57,241 bases of DNA from UBA12545 sp051024685 (GTDB lineage: Bacteria > Bacillota > DSM-521 > Neomoorellales > Neomoorellaceae), in assembly GCA_051024685.1 (NCBI GenBank), contig JAZHPA010000016.1, forward strand, positions 1 through 57,241, read 5' to 3'. Position 1 is the stretch's first letter; every line of letters begins with the position of its first letter. Below are positions 32,220-41,132 of this stretch, one piece after another. A model generated the notes under the pieces. The model was given only the letters and a program-made list of their open reading frames with translations. It had not been told where the DNA came from and did no database searches. A program made the position numbers and the translations under genes.

Positions 32220-33485
32220 ATGCAACGGGTCCTTTTCATATCCGAACATGGAGACCCTCTGGCTCCCTTGGGGCGCATCCAATCGGGAGGTCAGAACGTC
32301 TACGTCCGTGAACTTGTGCTCGCCCTGGATCAATTAGAATGGGCCGTCGATGTTTTCACCCATTGGAGCGAAGAGCAAAAACCCCGGGTAGAGAAGTTGG
32401 GTTCCAGGGGAAGGGTCATCAGGCTAGCAGCAGGCCGCAAGGGATTTGTCCCTAAGGATGAAATGTTCTCTCTGCTTCCGGCTTTTGTGGAGGAGCTGCT
32501 GCAGTGGACGGCTGAAAATAATACCTCTTATCGCCTCTTGCACACCCATTACTGGCTCTCGGGCTGGGCAGGAATGAAGTTGGCTTCCAGATGGGAAATC
32601 CCCCAGGTTCACGTTTCCCACTCCTTAGGATTAGTTAAAGCCCGCCACAGCCGTTCCCAGGTGCCGGAGATCAGAATAAAACAGGAAAAGCGCGTACTGC
32701 ATAAGGCCGACATGGTAGTGGCTACTAGCCCACAAGAAAAAGAGATACTGTGCTCAAAGTATGGCGTCCCCACAGGAAAAATCAGTGTGATCCCCTGTGG
32801 AATCAATCCTGCCCGGTTTGCTCCCCGGGACCAAGAAAAGGATCGCCAATCCCTGGGGTGGGATAAGCGGGAAAAGATTATTTTATTTGTGGGAAGGCCG
32901 GAGCCTGCCAAGGGCTTAGAAATCCTTATTCGTTCTCTGGCCTATCTTAAAGAGGCCTTAAAAGGAGAAAAAATAACTCTAATGGTCATCGGGGGAACTC
33001 AAACGGGGATTGCGCAGAAACCTTTTTACTTAGACTACTTACAAAACCTGGCGGAAGAAATAGGCGTAGCCGGCCAAGTCCATTTTCTCGGGTCGGTACC
33101 CCATGAAAATCTGCCGCTGTACTACGGGGCAGCAGATGTCTGCGCTGTACCCTCTTTTTACGAATCCTTCGGCTTGGTAGCCGTGGAAGCTATGGCCTGC
33201 GGGTGTCCGGTAGTGGCTTCAGCTGTGGGAGGGCTGCAATATATGGTGAGGAACGGTTTAACGGGCCTTACAGTCAGCCCCGGAGAACCCCAGGAACTGG
33301 CCAGGGCTCTGCAAAGGATTTTAACCGATACCACATTAAGGCTAACCCTTTCCCGCCAGGCAGCCCGGTGGGTAGCCCACCACTTTACCTGGCCCCAGAT
33401 AGCCAGGCGTATAAGCAATCTGTATCAGGAGCTCCTCACATGGAAGAACACCGCAGTAAAAACCTCCGTGCCTACTTCGTTTTAG
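32220..33485 (+). CDS. Sucrose-phosphate-synthase-like glycosyltransferase (GT4)
   Basis: A retaining glycosyltransferase of 421 residues, expected to join a nucleotide sugar to a sugar phosphate. It shows the SPS-like N-terminus HGDPLAPLGRIQSGGQNVYV, LLHTHYWLSGWAG, the Rossmann domain hinge VIPCGINPARFAPRD, LFVGRPEPAKGLEILIRSLA and the EX7E motif PSFYESFGLVAVEAMACGCP. ATG 32220 has AGGAGG at 8 nt. The next gene, overlapping by 46 nt, is a phosphatase of the SPP kind, so together they make a free disaccharide, likely sucrose. A mannosylfructose-type or glucosylglycerate-type product cannot be excluded. Confidence 0.82.
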   Translation: MQRVLFISEHGDPLAPLGRIQSGGQNVYVRELVLALDQLEWAVDVFTHWSEEQKPRVEKLGSRGRVIRLAAGRKGFVPKDEMFSLLPAFVEELLQWTAENNTSYRLLHTHYWLSGWAGMKLASRWEIPQVHVSHSLGLVKARHSRSQVPEIRIKQEKRVLHKADMVVATSPQEKEILCSKYGVPTGKISVIPCGINPARFAPRDQEKDRQSLGWDKREKIILFVGRPEPAKGLEILIRSLAYLKEALKGEKITLMVIGGTQTGIAQKPFYLDYLQNLAEEIGVAGQVHFLGSVPHENLPLYYGAADVCAVPSFYESFGLVAVEAMACGCPVVASAVGGLQYMVRNGLTGLTVSPGEPQELARALQRILTDTTLRLTLSRQAARWVAHHFTWPQIARRISNLYQELLTWKNTAVKTSVPTSF

Positions 33486-34192
33486 CCACGGACCTAGATG
33501 ATACCCTGCTGGGCGACCCGGAAGCCCTGGCCCAATTAAACGATTGGTTAGGTCATAATCGGAAAAAGGCCCTGCTCATCTATCTCACGGGAAGGCACCT
33601 GGATTCCGCCCTGCGGGCAATCGAGGAAGAAAAGCTCCTCTGGCCGGATATCCTGGTAACAGATGTGGGGGCTCGAATCGGCTATTCTCCCAGCTATGAA
33701 CCCGACCCTGCATGGGAAGAGCAGGTTTTAAGCGGGTGGGAGCCCCGCCGCATTGCCGCGGCCCTGAATTCCTGGCCCCAGCTCCTTCCCCAATCGGTAC
33801 CGGCCGAGCAGCGCTTGAGCTACTTTATTTCCCGGGAGGTAGAAGCCGAGCAGGTAGCAGAAGCCGTCCGGAACCGCTTGAAGGAAGCAGGCCTTAACGC
33901 TAAAGTAATTATCAGCAGACAGATTTGCCTCGACGTCCTGCCCCCACAGGCTGGAAAAGGTACTGCCCTGTCCTATCTTCGCCGCAAATTCAACTGGCCC
34001 CCGCGGTTAATAGTAGTATGTGGTGACAGCGGAAATGATATGGATATGCTCACCCTGGGCTTTCCTGCCGTCCTGGTGGGAAATGCTTCGGCCGAAATTA
34101 AAAACCATCCTTTGCCGCCTAGCGTCTATCGTGCCCGGGCAGCTCATGCGGCAGGCATCTGGGAAGGTTTAAAGTGGTGGAATTTAGTCTAG
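33440..34192 (+). CDS. Sucrose-phosphate-phosphatase-like HAD hydrolase
   Basis: 250 residues of HAD superfamily (Cof/SPP type). Motif I is LATDLDDTLLGD, with the nucleophile and acid Asp; motif II is the YLTGR stretch; the Lys of motif III is in AGKGTALSYL and motif IV is CGDSGNDMDML. The cap is of the C2 type. ATG 33440 lies inside the glycosyltransferase gene with AGGAG 7 nt before it. This overlap suggests coupled translation. Removes the phosphate from the product of the preceding enzyme. Confidence 0.83.
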   Translation: MEEHRSKNLRAYFVLATDLDDTLLGDPEALAQLNDWLGHNRKKALLIYLTGRHLDSALRAIEEEKLLWPDILVTDVGARIGYSPSYEPDPAWEEQVLSGWEPRRIAAALNSWPQLLPQSVPAEQRLSYFISREVEAEQVAEAVRNRLKEAGLNAKVIISRQICLDVLPPQAGKGTALSYLRRKFNWPPRLIVVCGDSGNDMDMLTLGFPAVLVGNASAEIKNHPLPPSVYRARAAHAAGIWEGLKWWNLV

Positions 34193-34204
34193 CCTGAGCC
34201 CCAG

Positions 34205-34244
34205 GCCCTGGACACTCCCATAGGGTGTCCAGGGCTTTGTTTTT
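34205..34244 (+). terminator. Terminator of the sucrose-type operon
   Basis: GCCCTGGACAC/GTGTCCAGGGC, 11-bp stem, followed by TTTGTTTTT. Confidence 0.9.
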
Positions 34245-34249
34245 AGGGA

Positions 34250-34430
34250 GCCTCCTGCAGGGCTGGTAGCGGTAAACAGCAGTAACTATGCCCAGCGATT
34301 AAATCAGAATAGTCTGCCTCGCAAACCAAAGGATAGCTATATTCCTTTTTGCCGGGATGAACGGCTGAACTCCTTGAGCCATGGCCTCCTTATCGCCGGC
34401 CTGGGCTCTAGCAATTAACTCGCCGAGACC
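34250..34430 (-). pseudogene. Decayed RsoA-like (HTH_16) gene
   Basis: The minus strand reads LIARAQAGDKEAMAQGVQPF IPA, then after a frameshift KKEYSYPLVCEADYSDLIAG, then after another IVTAVYRYQP. Against the intact 35046-35303 product (LIVKAQAGDQEALAELVQRF, YSRRLGYEEAGSDLVAWIVD, AVHRYKP) the match is clear. Two frameshifts make it non-functional. Its first codons overlap the end of the small membrane protein gene at 34408. Confidence 0.75.
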
Positions 34431-34752
34431 GAGTGCTTGTTATACACCCAGGTGCCCCCCTTTTTCTGTTTAAAGTGCTGAATAGATTCTCCCCGAACAT
34501 TTGCCAGCTTCCGATGGCGGAAGCAGTTACCAATAGCCCGTTTAGCAAGTAGAGTGGAATATCTTTTAAAGCGAGAGCATCTGTAGCAATGTTCGTTATT
34601 ATGACAATTGTTTCAGCGACGGCCAGAACAAGCCAGCGGGTAGGCAATCTTTTTAGCGGTCCAAGATTTTTGAGAAACTCCACCACCAGCATGGTGGCAG
34701 TAACGGCGCCGGTTAGCGTAGCGAGAAAGGTATAGGTGAAAAAGTCCTGCAT
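34408..34752 (-). CDS. Small membrane protein, holin-like, unrecognised
   Basis: 114 residues from ATG 34752 (GGGAGGGG upstream). Three hydrophobic helices: FLATLTGAVTATMLVVEFLK, WLVLAVAETIVIITNIATDA and LYLLNGLLVTASAIGSWQMF, then a basic tail (NRKRGAPGCITSTRSRR). Size and layout resemble small phage-type holins. The last codons run into the decayed RsoA-like gene, so the natural C-terminus may have been altered. Function not known. Confidence 0.6.
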   Translation of the reverse strand: MQDFFTYTFLATLTGAVTATMLVVEFLKNLGPLKRLPTRWLVLAVAETIVIITNIATDALALKDIPLYLLNGLLVTASAIGSWQMFGENLFSTLNRKRGAPGCITSTRSRRVNC

Positions 34753-34830
34753 GGCTTCCCCTCCCTTCCAGATGGACTGACCTCGCATCTTTTAATTGAC
34801 ACTCCAAAGGCTCTGTGCCCCCTTACTACA

Positions 34831-34867
34831 TAAAAAGAAAATAGGGGCCTTTTTAATAACCCCTATT
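34831..34867 (-). terminator. Terminator-like hairpin upstream of the small membrane protein
   Basis: AATAGGGG/CCCCTATT stem followed on the minus strand by TTCTTTTT. It lies 79 nt before ATG 34752 with no gene behind it on that strand, so it could be an attenuator in that gene's leader. 34868-35045 holds no gene I can see. Confidence 0.6.
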
Positions 34868-35045
34868 CTAAGGAGGGTCCTCCCCTTAAAGCCATGACCT
34901 TAACGCCCATCTTTTTCGAATGTTGTCGGAAAAACGAGATGATTAGTTATTCCAAATAAGGAACCAATTGCCATGTTCTGCCGTCTTTTAAAATAGATAC
35001 ATATGTGAGGCAGGTTTTTTTATCTGCTGGGGAAGGTGACACTCC

Positions 35046-35303
35046 ATGCCCAAAAAGGCCAAGCTCCAAGAGTTAATTGTTAAAGCCCAGGCTGGTGACC
35101 AAGAAGCCCTCGCTGAACTGGTTCAGCGCTTTAACCCGGTAATCAAGAAGTACAGTCGCCGGTTAGGTTATGAAGAAGCAGGATCTGATTTGGTGGCCTG
35201 GATAGTGGACGCTGTTCATCGCTATAAACCGAATACCACCTGGGGGAGGGATGAACTAGAGCGGTACTTGTCAGAAAAGCGTAATCACCAAAAGTCATAT
35301 TGA
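35046..35303 (+). CDS. RsoA-like protein, sigma region-2 half of a split sigma factor
   Basis: 85 residues with the helix-turn-helix 'conjugative transposon-like' domain (HTH_16): LIVKAQAGDQEALAELVQRF, NPVIKKYSRRLGYEEAGSDL and VAWIVDAVHRYKP. In B. subtilis RsoA has this fold and works as the core-binding, region-2-like partner of SigO. The next gene encodes a region-4-like protein, matching that two-part sigma arrangement. Could alternatively be a transposon regulator, since the same domain occurs in Tn916-like elements. ATG 35046 follows GGAAGGTG. Confidence 0.7.
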   Translation: MPKKAKLQELIVKAQAGDQEALAELVQRFNPVIKKYSRRLGYEEAGSDLVAWIVDAVHRYKPNTTWGRDELERYLSEKRNHQKSY

Positions 35304-35457
35304 GAGTTTGCATCTGGGGGTATTAAAAAGCCCCCTTGCTTTCTCTTTATTATAATTAAGGGGTATAGAGAAGCTGAAAGGAGGTGCCTAATTATGGTCC
35401 CCTACTCCTGAATACTGCCCACTTGACCTTGAAGATGCTCAAGTTGCAGCTTGGTTT

Positions 35458-35829
35458 TTGACCGGTCTTCTCCATGAAGCCGCTAGACTGGCAAAAAAGC
35501 AGAAGCGGCTAAAGGAGCACGAGTTGTTAATCCTCAATGAATTGTTAAGTCAAGAAGCTGAGGATGAGGAAAGGGAAATGGTTGATACCATCGCTTCCCC
35601 CAGCGACACCCTTGCCGAAGTAGAGGACGCCCTATTCCTCGAGGAAGCCCTTTCGTTGCTGACGCCCCAACAACAGAAAGTTATTATCGCCACAATCTTA
35701 AACGGAGCCACGGAACAAGAGGTAGCTAAAGAATTGGGGATTTCCCAACCGGCAGTACACCGGATGAAAGTGCGAGCGTTGAACAGGCTTAAGAAACATT
35801 TTGTCCTGGACGAGCCCACCGCCAAGTAG
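35458..35829 (+). CDS. SigO-like protein, sigma region-4 half; N-terminus uncertain
   Basis: A sigma-70 region 4 helix-turn-helix is clear: LLTPQQQKVIIATILNGATE, then EVAKELGISQPAVHRMKVRA and LNRLKKHF. There is no -10-binding region 2, so a partner is needed, presumably the RsoA-like protein 150 nt upstream. The frame is open upstream as PEYCPLDLEDAQVAAWFLTG, and a strong AAAGGAGGTG with ATG lies at 35378-35397, but that ATG is in another frame and stops after five codons. So either a one-base frameshift hit the start, or translation begins at TTG 35458 with no good ribosome site. 35830-36248 contains no gene I can support. Confidence 0.65.
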   Translation: MTGLLHEAARLAKKQKRLKEHELLILNELLSQEAEDEEREMVDTIASPSDTLAEVEDALFLEEALSLLTPQQQKVIIATILNGATEQEVAKELGISQPAVHRMKVRALNRLKKHFVLDEPTAK

Positions 35830-36248
35830 AGCCTCATCTAAGACAGGCAACTACCCCAAATCCGAAAGCAGGGGAGTTGTAATTTCATTATACTCTGCCT
35901 TTGGAACAAAGGGGGAAATTAGAAGGAGAAGATATGATATGGCACAACGTTGCTTGTTCCTTGCGCTTGAACACTTTACTTATTACCTGTAAACTGGCTT
36001 ATAAATAGCAACCCCCCGAGAAATAGAATGGCAGGCATAAGCACCCCATTTGTTCTTCACTACATAGCCCCCCTCAAAATATTTTCCTGAACGATTTTTT
36101 CCCTAAAAATAAAATAGATTTCCCTAAGAAAGCAGGAAGTTTTATGCATTTTACTCTCCTTGGGGATTCATGGGCTACAAGGAGGGCATTAATCAGTTCT
36201 AACAAAAGGAAAAAGGGAATAGTCTCTCCTAGGGGGTGTTTGTTGGGC

Positions 36249-36677
36249 ATGAGTCCCCGTTTCTTCGCCTTGCTGGGAGCTTTTTGCTGGGGTATAGCTC
36301 CTGTTTTTGGCAAACTGGCTCTACTGGAGGTATCGGCCGTAACCGGGTTGGTGGCCCGTACTTTCCTGGCCGGAGGGTTGGTAACCCCCTGGGTAATTTA
36401 CCAGGGCGGCCTGTCATACCTGGAGTCTATACCCCTTAAATCCTGGGTTTTCCTGACGGCGGAGGCTTTCTTCACCGCCGTGGCCGGCGACCTGGCCTAT
36501 TACACGGCCTTAAAACGCGGCCAGCCAGGTGAAGTTAATTTAATTGTGGCTCTTGCCCCTTTCGTTACCCTTCTGCTGTCTGCCCTTTTTTTCGCCGAAA
36601 AAATTAGCTGGAACAAAATGGTAGGCGGGATATTCATCTGTCTGGGAATTGTCCTCATAAGTCTGGGAGGAGAGTAA
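36249..36677 (+). CDS. Small EamA/DMT-type transporter
   Basis: 142 residues with four to five hydrophobic helices: FFALLGAFCWGIAPVFGKLA, then LVARTFLAGGLVTPWVIYQG, ending MVGGIFICLGIVLISLGGE. This matches a single EamA domain, half the size of usual DMT carriers, so it probably works as a dimer. ATG 36249 is chosen because the frame upstream (from 36144) is hydrophilic and unlike the family. The VanW gene follows 4 nt later. Confidence 0.8.
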   Translation: MSPRFFALLGAFCWGIAPVFGKLALLEVSAVTGLVARTFLAGGLVTPWVIYQGGLSYLESIPLKSWVFLTAEAFFTAVAGDLAYYTALKRGQPGEVNLIVALAPFVTLLLSALFFAEKISWNKMVGGIFICLGIVLISLGGE

Positions 36678-36681
36678 GGAT

Positions 36682-37581
36682 TTGCGCCTTCTACGCATCG
36701 GCCTGGCTGCCTTGATTATGGCAGGATTGTTGCTAGCCTTAACCTGGATTAGCTGGCCCAAGGTCTGGCAGGGAACCTTTTTCCTGCCGTCGAGCACTGT
36801 TCCCCGGCAAACCGAGGAGGGAATATCCGGGGACAAGGCCCTGCCCTGGGCCGGAGACCCAAGGGTGCAGGAACTTTTGCAAAGGCATAATACCCCCATC
36901 CTCATGGCTTATTACCACGCCCGCCTGCCCGATCCCATCCTCTGGGAGTCCTATAATGTAACCCTGGCAGCGAAAAGATTGGCCGGCACCGTTCTTCAGC
37001 CTGGAGAAATTTTCTCGCAAAATAAACTCCTGGGTCCTTATACCAAAGCTCGGGGTTATCGCGACGGCCCCATGTTTTCCGGCAATAAAATCGTTCCCAG
37101 CGAAGGCGGCGGGGTATGTAAAATTGCCTCGGGGTTATATAACGCAGCCATCCTAGCTAACCTGGAAATCATCGAGCGCCACCCCCATTCTCTCACGGTT
37201 CCCTATGTACCCCCAGGCCAGGATGCTACGGTGGCCTATGGCTTTTATGATTTTCGTTTTCGCAACAACACCGGCGCTCCCCTGGTCATCTGGGCGGACA
37301 CCGTGGGCGATACCCTCTATATTGCTTTTTATGGCCGCCAAAAGCCCCCCAAGGTTACCTGGCATCATGAAGTCCTGGAGCGAGTTAAAACCTGGACGGA
37401 ATATACATATAATCCTTCCTTACCGCCGGGGACCCAAAAAGTAATTTTCCCCGGCCAGGACGGAATCACGGTCCACTCCTGGATTACCATTGAGTACCCT
37501 GACGGTAAAATTGTGCGCAAAGACCTGGGCATCAGCCGCTACCAGGCCAGTCCCCGCCTGGTAGAAAGAGGCCCAGCTTAG
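36682..37581 (+). CDS. VanW family protein
   Basis: 299 residues from TTG 36682. An N-terminal membrane anchor (IGLAALIMAGLLLALTWISW) is followed by the VanW domain: LAGTVLQPGEIFSQNKLLGP, GGGVCKIASGLYNAAILANL, IERHPHSLTVPYVPPGQDAT and YGFYDFRFRN, and a C-terminal G5-less tail. VanW proteins occur in vancomycin-resistance clusters and widely in spore formers; their activity is unknown. The gene overlaps the stop of a convergent transporter gene by 4 nt. Confidence 0.88.
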   Translation: MRLLRIGLAALIMAGLLLALTWISWPKVWQGTFFLPSSTVPRQTEEGISGDKALPWAGDPRVQELLQRHNTPILMAYYHARLPDPILWESYNVTLAAKRLAGTVLQPGEIFSQNKLLGPYTKARGYRDGPMFSGNKIVPSEGGGVCKIASGLYNAAILANLEIIERHPHSLTVPYVPPGQDATVAYGFYDFRFRNNTGAPLVIWADTVGDTLYIAFYGRQKPPKVTWHHEVLERVKTWTEYTYNPSLPPGTQKVIFPGQDGITVHSWITIEYPDGKIVRKDLGISRYQASPRLVERGPA

Positions 37582-38009
37582 TTGAGCATGAGCCGCGCGC
37601 CGGTGGCCAGAAGGACCAGGCCCAGGGCTTTCCACCAGGTAAAGGGAATCTTATTCAGTCCGAAGAGGCCCCAGTGGTCGATGATCAGGGCCATGGTCAC
37701 CTGGCCCACGATGATGGCGGTAGTCGCCAGGGCTACCCCTGCCCTGGGGATGCTGGCCACCACTCCGTAGGTAATGAGGACGCCGATCAGACCTCCCAAA
37801 AGCAAGTACCAGGGGACTTGGGTGATTTTGCTTAAGCTCCCGGGGCTTAGAGGAAAAAAAAGCAAAAGAGTTACCGCGATCGTAGCCGTCAGGTGGACCA
37901 CTAAGGTGGCCTGGAGGAGGCCGGTAATTTTAGCCAGGGCCGAATTAAGGGAACCTTGGACGGCCATGGCTACGCCGGCCACGAGGGCTATGAGAAGGGC
38001 AAAAAACAT
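37578..38009 (-). CDS. YdcZ-type DMT transporter (DUF606)
   Basis: 143 residues with five hydrophobic helices; FFALLIALVAGVAMAVQGSL and NSALAKITG are typical for the family, ending FTWWKALGLVLLATGARLML. ATG 38009 has AAAGGAG at 7 nt. Single gene, convergent with vanW. 38010-38253 holds no gene. Confidence 0.85.
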   Translation of the reverse strand: MFFALLIALVAGVAMAVQGSLNSALAKITGLLQATLVVHLTATIAVTLLLFFPLSPGSLSKITQVPWYLLLGGLIGVLITYGVVASIPRAGVALATTAIIVGQVTMALIIDHWGLFGLNKIPFTWWKALGLVLLATGARLMLN

Positions 38010-38253
38010 GTTATTGCTCCTTTGCAATAGGAATCTGCTGTGCGGTACAATCCTTCTTAGTATACCCCACCCGGCTTTAACCTTGCGCGCCACACCTAAG
38101 AGAAGCCGGTACTATCAAGCACCCCTCAACTACCGCTGCCGTAGCAAGTTAGGGGTGATACATAGGAGGGAGTTGTTTCCGGACACAATATTAGGTAAGG
38201 CCTTAACACTAAAGTCCCGCAGCAGCAGGGTAAATCATAGGGAGGATAATGGC

Positions 38254-39231
38254 TTGGAAAGGAGAAACAGGGTACAGCTCCTATATTTCCTCGTCTATTG
38301 GCTTTCAATCGTTGCCCTTTTCCCCCCGGCGGCTGCCCGGGCCCATACCTCCTGTGGCTGCGAAGGTGAAAGCCGCACCCTCATGTTAACCGACCCGCCC
38401 TTAAGGGGTCAGGATGTAGCGGAACTCCAGTACGTGCTGGCCCGGCTAGGTTATTACTTTGGCCCGGCATCAGGCGTCTACGACCGGATTACCCGGCGGG
38501 CGGTGATTAATTTTCAGCGCGCCCGTGGTCTCATCCCCTCCGGAGAAGTGGATCATGCGACCTACCAGGCCCTAAGTACCAAAGCCCAACCTGTAGCCCA
38601 AAAATCTGGCGAGGGTCCACCGCCAGGCAGCCGGATAAAAATCCTGGTGGATACGGATCAATTGTACCTTTATCTCCTGGTGGACGACCAGGTATTCCGC
38701 CAGTATCCCGTGGCCATAGGCAAGTATACTTCGCCTTCCCCGGTGGGAGAATGGAAGATCGTCGACAAAGCTTACGAGAGCGGCGGGCCCTTCGGCACGC
38801 GGTGGATGGGCCTGAACGTGCCCTGGGGGAATTACGGCATACACGGGACCAACCGCCCCTGGTCCGTGGGCTGGCCCGCTTCCGCCGGCTGCTTCCGGAT
38901 GTTAAACGAAGACATCGAAGAGCTCTTCCCCTGGATACCCATCGGAACCCCCGTGATCGTTAAGGGCCCCCACGTACCGCCCCAGCGACCCCTAAGACCG
39001 GGAACTATATCGCCCGAAGTCGTAACCTTGCAGACCCGCTTGCGGGAGAAAGGGTTTTATCTGTTCGGCCCTGCGGATGGCGATTACGGCCAAATGACCA
39101 CCCTGGCCGTAAAGGTTTTTCAAATAATGGAGAGAATAAAGCCCACCGGCGTAGCCGACTACCAGACCCTGCGGGCTCTAGGGTTTGAGGTGGCCTCCAC
39201 CCCGGAAGCGGCCACCTCTCCCTCGCCCTGA
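38254..39231 (+). CDS. L,D-transpeptidase with two peptidoglycan-binding domains
   Basis: An exported cell-wall cross-linking enzyme of 325 residues. TTG 38254 (AGGGAGG at 8 nt) opens a signal peptide (VQLLYFLVYWLSIVALFPPA). The first peptidoglycan-binding domain is LRGQDVAELQYVLARLGYYF, then the YkuD domain (about 125-240) with HGTNRPWSVGWPASAGCFRM, which contains the catalytic His and the SxGC nucleophile Cys. A second binding domain is VTLQTRLREKGFYLFGPADG. Such layouts occur in spore and wall remodelling in Clostridia. The open frame upstream to 37774 overlaps the ydcZ gene on the other strand and is not coding. Confidence 0.9.
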   Translation: MERRNRVQLLYFLVYWLSIVALFPPAAARAHTSCGCEGESRTLMLTDPPLRGQDVAELQYVLARLGYYFGPASGVYDRITRRAVINFQRARGLIPSGEVDHATYQALSTKAQPVAQKSGEGPPPGSRIKILVDTDQLYLYLLVDDQVFRQYPVAIGKYTSPSPVGEWKIVDKAYESGGPFGTRWMGLNVPWGNYGIHGTNRPWSVGWPASAGCFRMLNEDIEELFPWIPIGTPVIVKGPHVPPQRPLRPGTISPEVVTLQTRLREKGFYLFGPADGDYGQMTTLAVKVFQIMERIKPTGVADYQTLRALGFEVASTPEAATSPSP

Positions 39232-39347
39232 GGTCCCCCCTGGGGCCCCTTTACCCCGAGGAAACCTCCCCGTCCAGGCCTCAGTCCGCACACCCTTCGT
39301 GGCCGCGCCCAGGCTCCAGGGGCCCCAACAGGAGAAGCAACGGCGCC

Positions 39348-41132
39348 TTATTCCGCTATTACCGGAACAAAGTCAAAGCGCAGGACGTCCACCAGTCCGC
39401 GGTTGGTGAGGCGCAACTCCGGTATAACCGGCAAGGCCACAAAAGCCATGGTCATAAAGGGAGAGGTCATCTCGCACCCCAGTTCCCGCGAGGCCTTCAG
39501 TACTTCCTCCACCTGGCGGGCCACTATTTCCACCGGCTGGTCGGACATGAGCCCCGCTATAGGCAAGGGAAGCAGGGCTAAGATCCGGCCCTCCTTTACC
39601 ACCGCCATGCCCCCACCACACTGGGCCAGGGTATTTCCTGCCAGGGCCATGTCCGCCTCGTTGGTGCCCACGATAATGAGGTTGTGGCTGTCGTGGGCTA
39701 CAGTAGAGGCCAGGGCCCCTGCCTTAAAACCAAAACCCCTTACCAGGCCTAGCCCCCTCGTGCCCGTACCGCGGTGGCGTTCCACCACCGCCACTTTGGC
39801 AATATCGCGCTCCGGAGAGGCCTTCACCTGTCCATCCTCTACCTCTAACTCTTCGATAACGTGCCGGGTGAGGATGCTTCCCTCCAGTACCTGAATTATG
39901 TGCACCCGGACCGAGCCCCTGCCGGAAGGAGCCGGGATCATGAAGTGCTCCGCCGTCAGGGCTTCCTTCAGGCGTACCGAATTCCTAACCTTGTCCGGAT
40001 AAGTGGGAGTCGGAAGTTCGACTAAAAGCTTACCGCTCTCCGCCACTTCCCGGCCGGCAACCATGACCTTTTCTACCTTAACGGCAGCCAGATCGGAAAG
40101 AAAGACAATATCCGCCCACCTTCCGGGCGCAATGCTGCCCAGGTCTTGGGAAACACCAAAACACTCGGCCGTATTGAGGGTTACGGCCTGAATGGCCGTC
40201 AGGGGATTGAGGCCCTCGCTGATGGCCCGCCGGAGAACATGATCCATATGTCCCTGCGAAAGGAGGGTTTCCGGGTGGGTATCGTCGGTCACCAGGACTG
40301 CCCGCCGACTATCGATGCAATTTTCCGTCAGGCTTTTAACAGTCTCCCGGACGTCCCGTGCAGCCGACCCTTCCCGCATCATGGCGTACATGCCCAGCCG
40401 CAGGCGGGCCAGGGCATCGGCGGCCCTGGTGGACTCGTGGCAGCAACAGATACCGGCCGCAGCATAGGCGGGTAACCCTTTTTCCGTCTCCAGCAGGGCA
40501 TAATGGCCGGTAACCGGCTTGCCGGCCTCCAGGGTGGCCCTGATTTCTCCGTGTACCCTATCGTCCCCATTCAGCACACCGGGAAAATTCATCATCTCGC
40601 CCAGACCGACTATGTTTTCCCACTGCATGGCCAGGGCAACTTCCTGGGGACCAAAGGTTGCCCCGGCGTCTTCCAGGCCGGGAGCCGCCGGCACGCAGGA
40701 GGGCATGGTGGCATAAACCCTTAAGGGGAGGTTCCGTCCTTCCTCCACCATTAGTCTAACGCCCTCCAGGCCTAGGACATTGGCGATTTCATGGGGATCC
40801 ATAAAAACGGCGGTAGTACCCCGGGGTAGTACCGCCCGGGCAAACTGGGTCACGCTGACCATGCTGCTTTCCACGTGCAGGTGGCCGTCCAGGAAGCCCG
40901 GTGCTAAATAAAAACCCGTGGCATCCACTACCCGTGTCTGGGGGCCAATACAGTGGGTTACATCACCCACCGTGGCGATGCGCCCGTTCTTAACGGCAAT
41001 ATCCCAGGATAGAATCTCCCGCGTGAATACATTGACGACTTTCCCGCCGCGGATTACCACATCGGCAGGAATGCGGCCTGTGGCCGCGGCTACCAGCTCC
41101 TGGGTCATGGCCGACAGGGGGCTAGGCACCAT
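39348..41132 (-). CDS. ade: Adenine deaminase
   Basis: Converts adenine to hypoxanthine and ammonia. The 594-residue product of the amidohydrolase superfamily shows the metal-binding FLDGHLHVESSMVS, MDPHEIANVLG and later VLVTDDTHPE, then SHNLIIVGTNEADMALA in the C-terminal part. Normal length (about 590). ATG 41132 is 6 nt from GGGGAGGAG; ATG 41138 is the alternative. It is divergent from a guanine-riboswitch-controlled purine permease, giving a purine-salvage pair. 41133-41334 holds the divergent promoter region only. Confidence 0.95.
   Translation of the reverse strand: MVPSPLSAMTQELVAAATGRIPADVVIRGGKVVNVFTREILSWDIAVKNGRIATVGDVTHCIGPQTRVVDATGFYLAPGFLDGHLHVESSMVSVTQFARAVLPRGTTAVFMDPHEIANVLGLEGVRLMVEEGRNLPLRVYATMPSCVPAAPGLEDAGATFGPQEVALAMQWENIVGLGEMMNFPGVLNGDDRVHGEIRATLEAGKPVTGHYALLETEKGLPAYAAAGICCCHESTRAADALARLRLGMYAMMREGSAARDVRETVKSLTENCIDSRRAVLVTDDTHPETLLSQGHMDHVLRRAISEGLNPLTAIQAVTLNTAECFGVSQDLGSIAPGRWADIVFLSDLAAVKVEKVMVAGREVAESGKLLVELPTPTYPDKVRNSVRLKEALTAEHFMIPAPSGRGSVRVHIIQVLEGSILTRHVIEELEVEDGQVKASPERDIAKVAVVERHRGTGTRGLGLVRGFGFKAGALASTVAHDSHNLIIVGTNEADMALAGNTLAQCGGGMAVVKEGRILALLPLPIAGLMSDQPVEIVARQVEEVLKASRELGCEMTSPFMTMAFVALPVIPELRLTNRGLVDVLRFDFVPVIAE

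Noticed and set aside
37774..38253. An in-frame N-terminal extension of the L,D-transpeptidase
   Set aside because: It lies antisense to the ydcZ gene and has no signal peptide. TTG 38254 has a good ribosome site followed at once by a signal sequence.
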